From JANNRA01 sp031401035 (GTDB lineage: Bacteria; Desulfobacterota; Binatia; HRBIN30; CADEER01): DNA of 14,507 nucleotides. The stretch covers positions 1-14,507 of the forward strand of contig JANNRA010000213.1 of assembly GCA_031401035.1 (NCBI GenBank). The letters are read 5' to 3'. Below the pieces are notes generated by a model. That model was not told the DNA's origin. It made no database searches and worked only from the letters and a program-made list of their open reading frames with translations. This document shows, one piece after another, positions 14,125 to 14,507 of this stretch. Position 1 is the stretch's first letter. Each line of letters begins with the position of its first letter. The translations under genes and the position numbers were made by a program.

Positions 14125-14141
14125 GCGCCCCGCGCGGGCGC
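14125..14141. terminator. Short GC hairpin between convergent genes
   Basis: A perfect 6-bp stem, GCGCCC and GGGCGC, around a 5-base loop begins right after the stop of the 51-residue gene and ends 8 nt before the stop of the convergent SnoaL-like gene. The position suits a shared terminator. There is no T tract, and such stems are common by chance in DNA this rich in G and C. Confidence 0.3.
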
Positions 14142-14149
14142 CCGTCTGG

Positions 14150-14507
14150 TCAGCGCAGGGTGGTGCTGGGGATGTCGTCGCGCTTCCACTCCTCGTGAAA
14201 GAGCGAGGTGTAGCCGATGTGCTGGAAGACCCAGGCGCCGGCGATCCGCGCCAGGCGGTCCTCGTAGTAGGCACCGATGCGGATGCCGCGGTTCTCAGCG
14301 ACGTTGAACATGTAATTGTACAGCGCCCAGGTAGCGGTGGCGCTGTCGTGCCCGGTCAGCACGATCTCCGGATGGTGGCCGTGATGGATGGTCACCGAGC
14401 CGCGCTCGCGGCCGAGCGACTCGCGCAGGAAGCGCATGATGGCCTCGCGGCCGGCGAACTCGTAGGTGCCGGAGCTGTAGCAGACCGTCGCGTCGGCGGC
14501 GAAGAGC
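14150..14507 (-). CDS. SnoaL-like (NTF2 fold) protein, 5' end beyond the window
   Basis: The last 118 residues are visible; the N-terminus lies past 14507. The sequence begins LFAADATVCYSSGTYEFAGR, then EAIMRFLRE, a usual SnoaL/NTF2-fold pattern in which a helix is followed by a cone-shaped beta-sheet. HHGHHPEIVLTG and ATATWALYNYMF form central strands, and the end has a GAYYEDRLARIAG stretch then VFQHIGYTSLFHEEWKR. Proteins of this size act as hydroxysteroid isomerases, polyketide cyclases, dehydratases or binding proteins; no catalytic residue set identifies which. The protein converges on the hydrolase/small-protein pair with no clear tie to it. The family call is firm, the function open. 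Confidence 0.8.
   Translation of the reverse strand, partial: LFAADATVCYSSGTYEFAGREAIMRFLRESLGRERGSVTIHHGHHPEIVLTGHDSATATWALYNYMFNVAENRGIRIGAYYEDRLARIAGAWVFQHIGYTSLFHEEWKRDDIPSTTLR

Overview
The window is very GC-rich (base composition not counted), with strongly G/C-biased third codon positions and tightly packed genes, many overlapping by 4 nt. It is bacterial chromosome. Several c-type cytochromes, a Ser/Thr/Pro-rich cytochrome linker, a class III cyclase, a CaiB-type CoA transferase, a DUF2934 protein and a SnoaL-like protein suggest a Gram-negative soil or sediment lineage such as Binatota or a former 'deltaproteobacterial' group. That placement is inference; there is no rRNA or marker gene here. 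No tRNA, rRNA, insertion sequence or CRISPR array was seen.

Left part (1-3550): three short GC hairpin repeats precede a Cyc2-like gene encoding one N-terminal heme c site joined to an outer-membrane beta-barrel. Converging on it from the minus strand are a membrane-anchored two-heme cytochrome, a small secreted cysteine protein and a two-heme putative lipoprotein with CX4CH sites. Together these could carry electrons between the cell surface and the inner membrane.

Middle-left (3634-5762): a minus-strand pair overlapping by 4 nt resembles mycobacterial DprE1/DprE2, the FAD oxidase and NAD(P)H reductase that epimerise the 2'-hydroxyl of a lipid-linked pentose. Diverging from it are a DUF6502 gene and a family III CoA transferase. 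A convergent DUF2934 gene has a histone H1-like Lys/Ala tail.

Right part (8162-12882): a minus-strand row holds a membrane class III nucleotide cyclase with a GAF domain, an NCS2-like permease, a frameshifted remnant of a TetR regulator, and a Coq4-like protein with an intact HDxxHx11E metal motif. The cyclase and permease genes are 3 nt apart and probably act together.

End (12956-14507): a YheT-type alpha/beta hydrolase gene runs through a palindromic intergenic repeat. That repeat supplies its last residues and the ribosome binding site of an overlapping 51-residue membrane or secreted small protein. A SnoaL-like gene on the minus strand is cut by the window edge. No gene-free stretch exceeds 300 bases.
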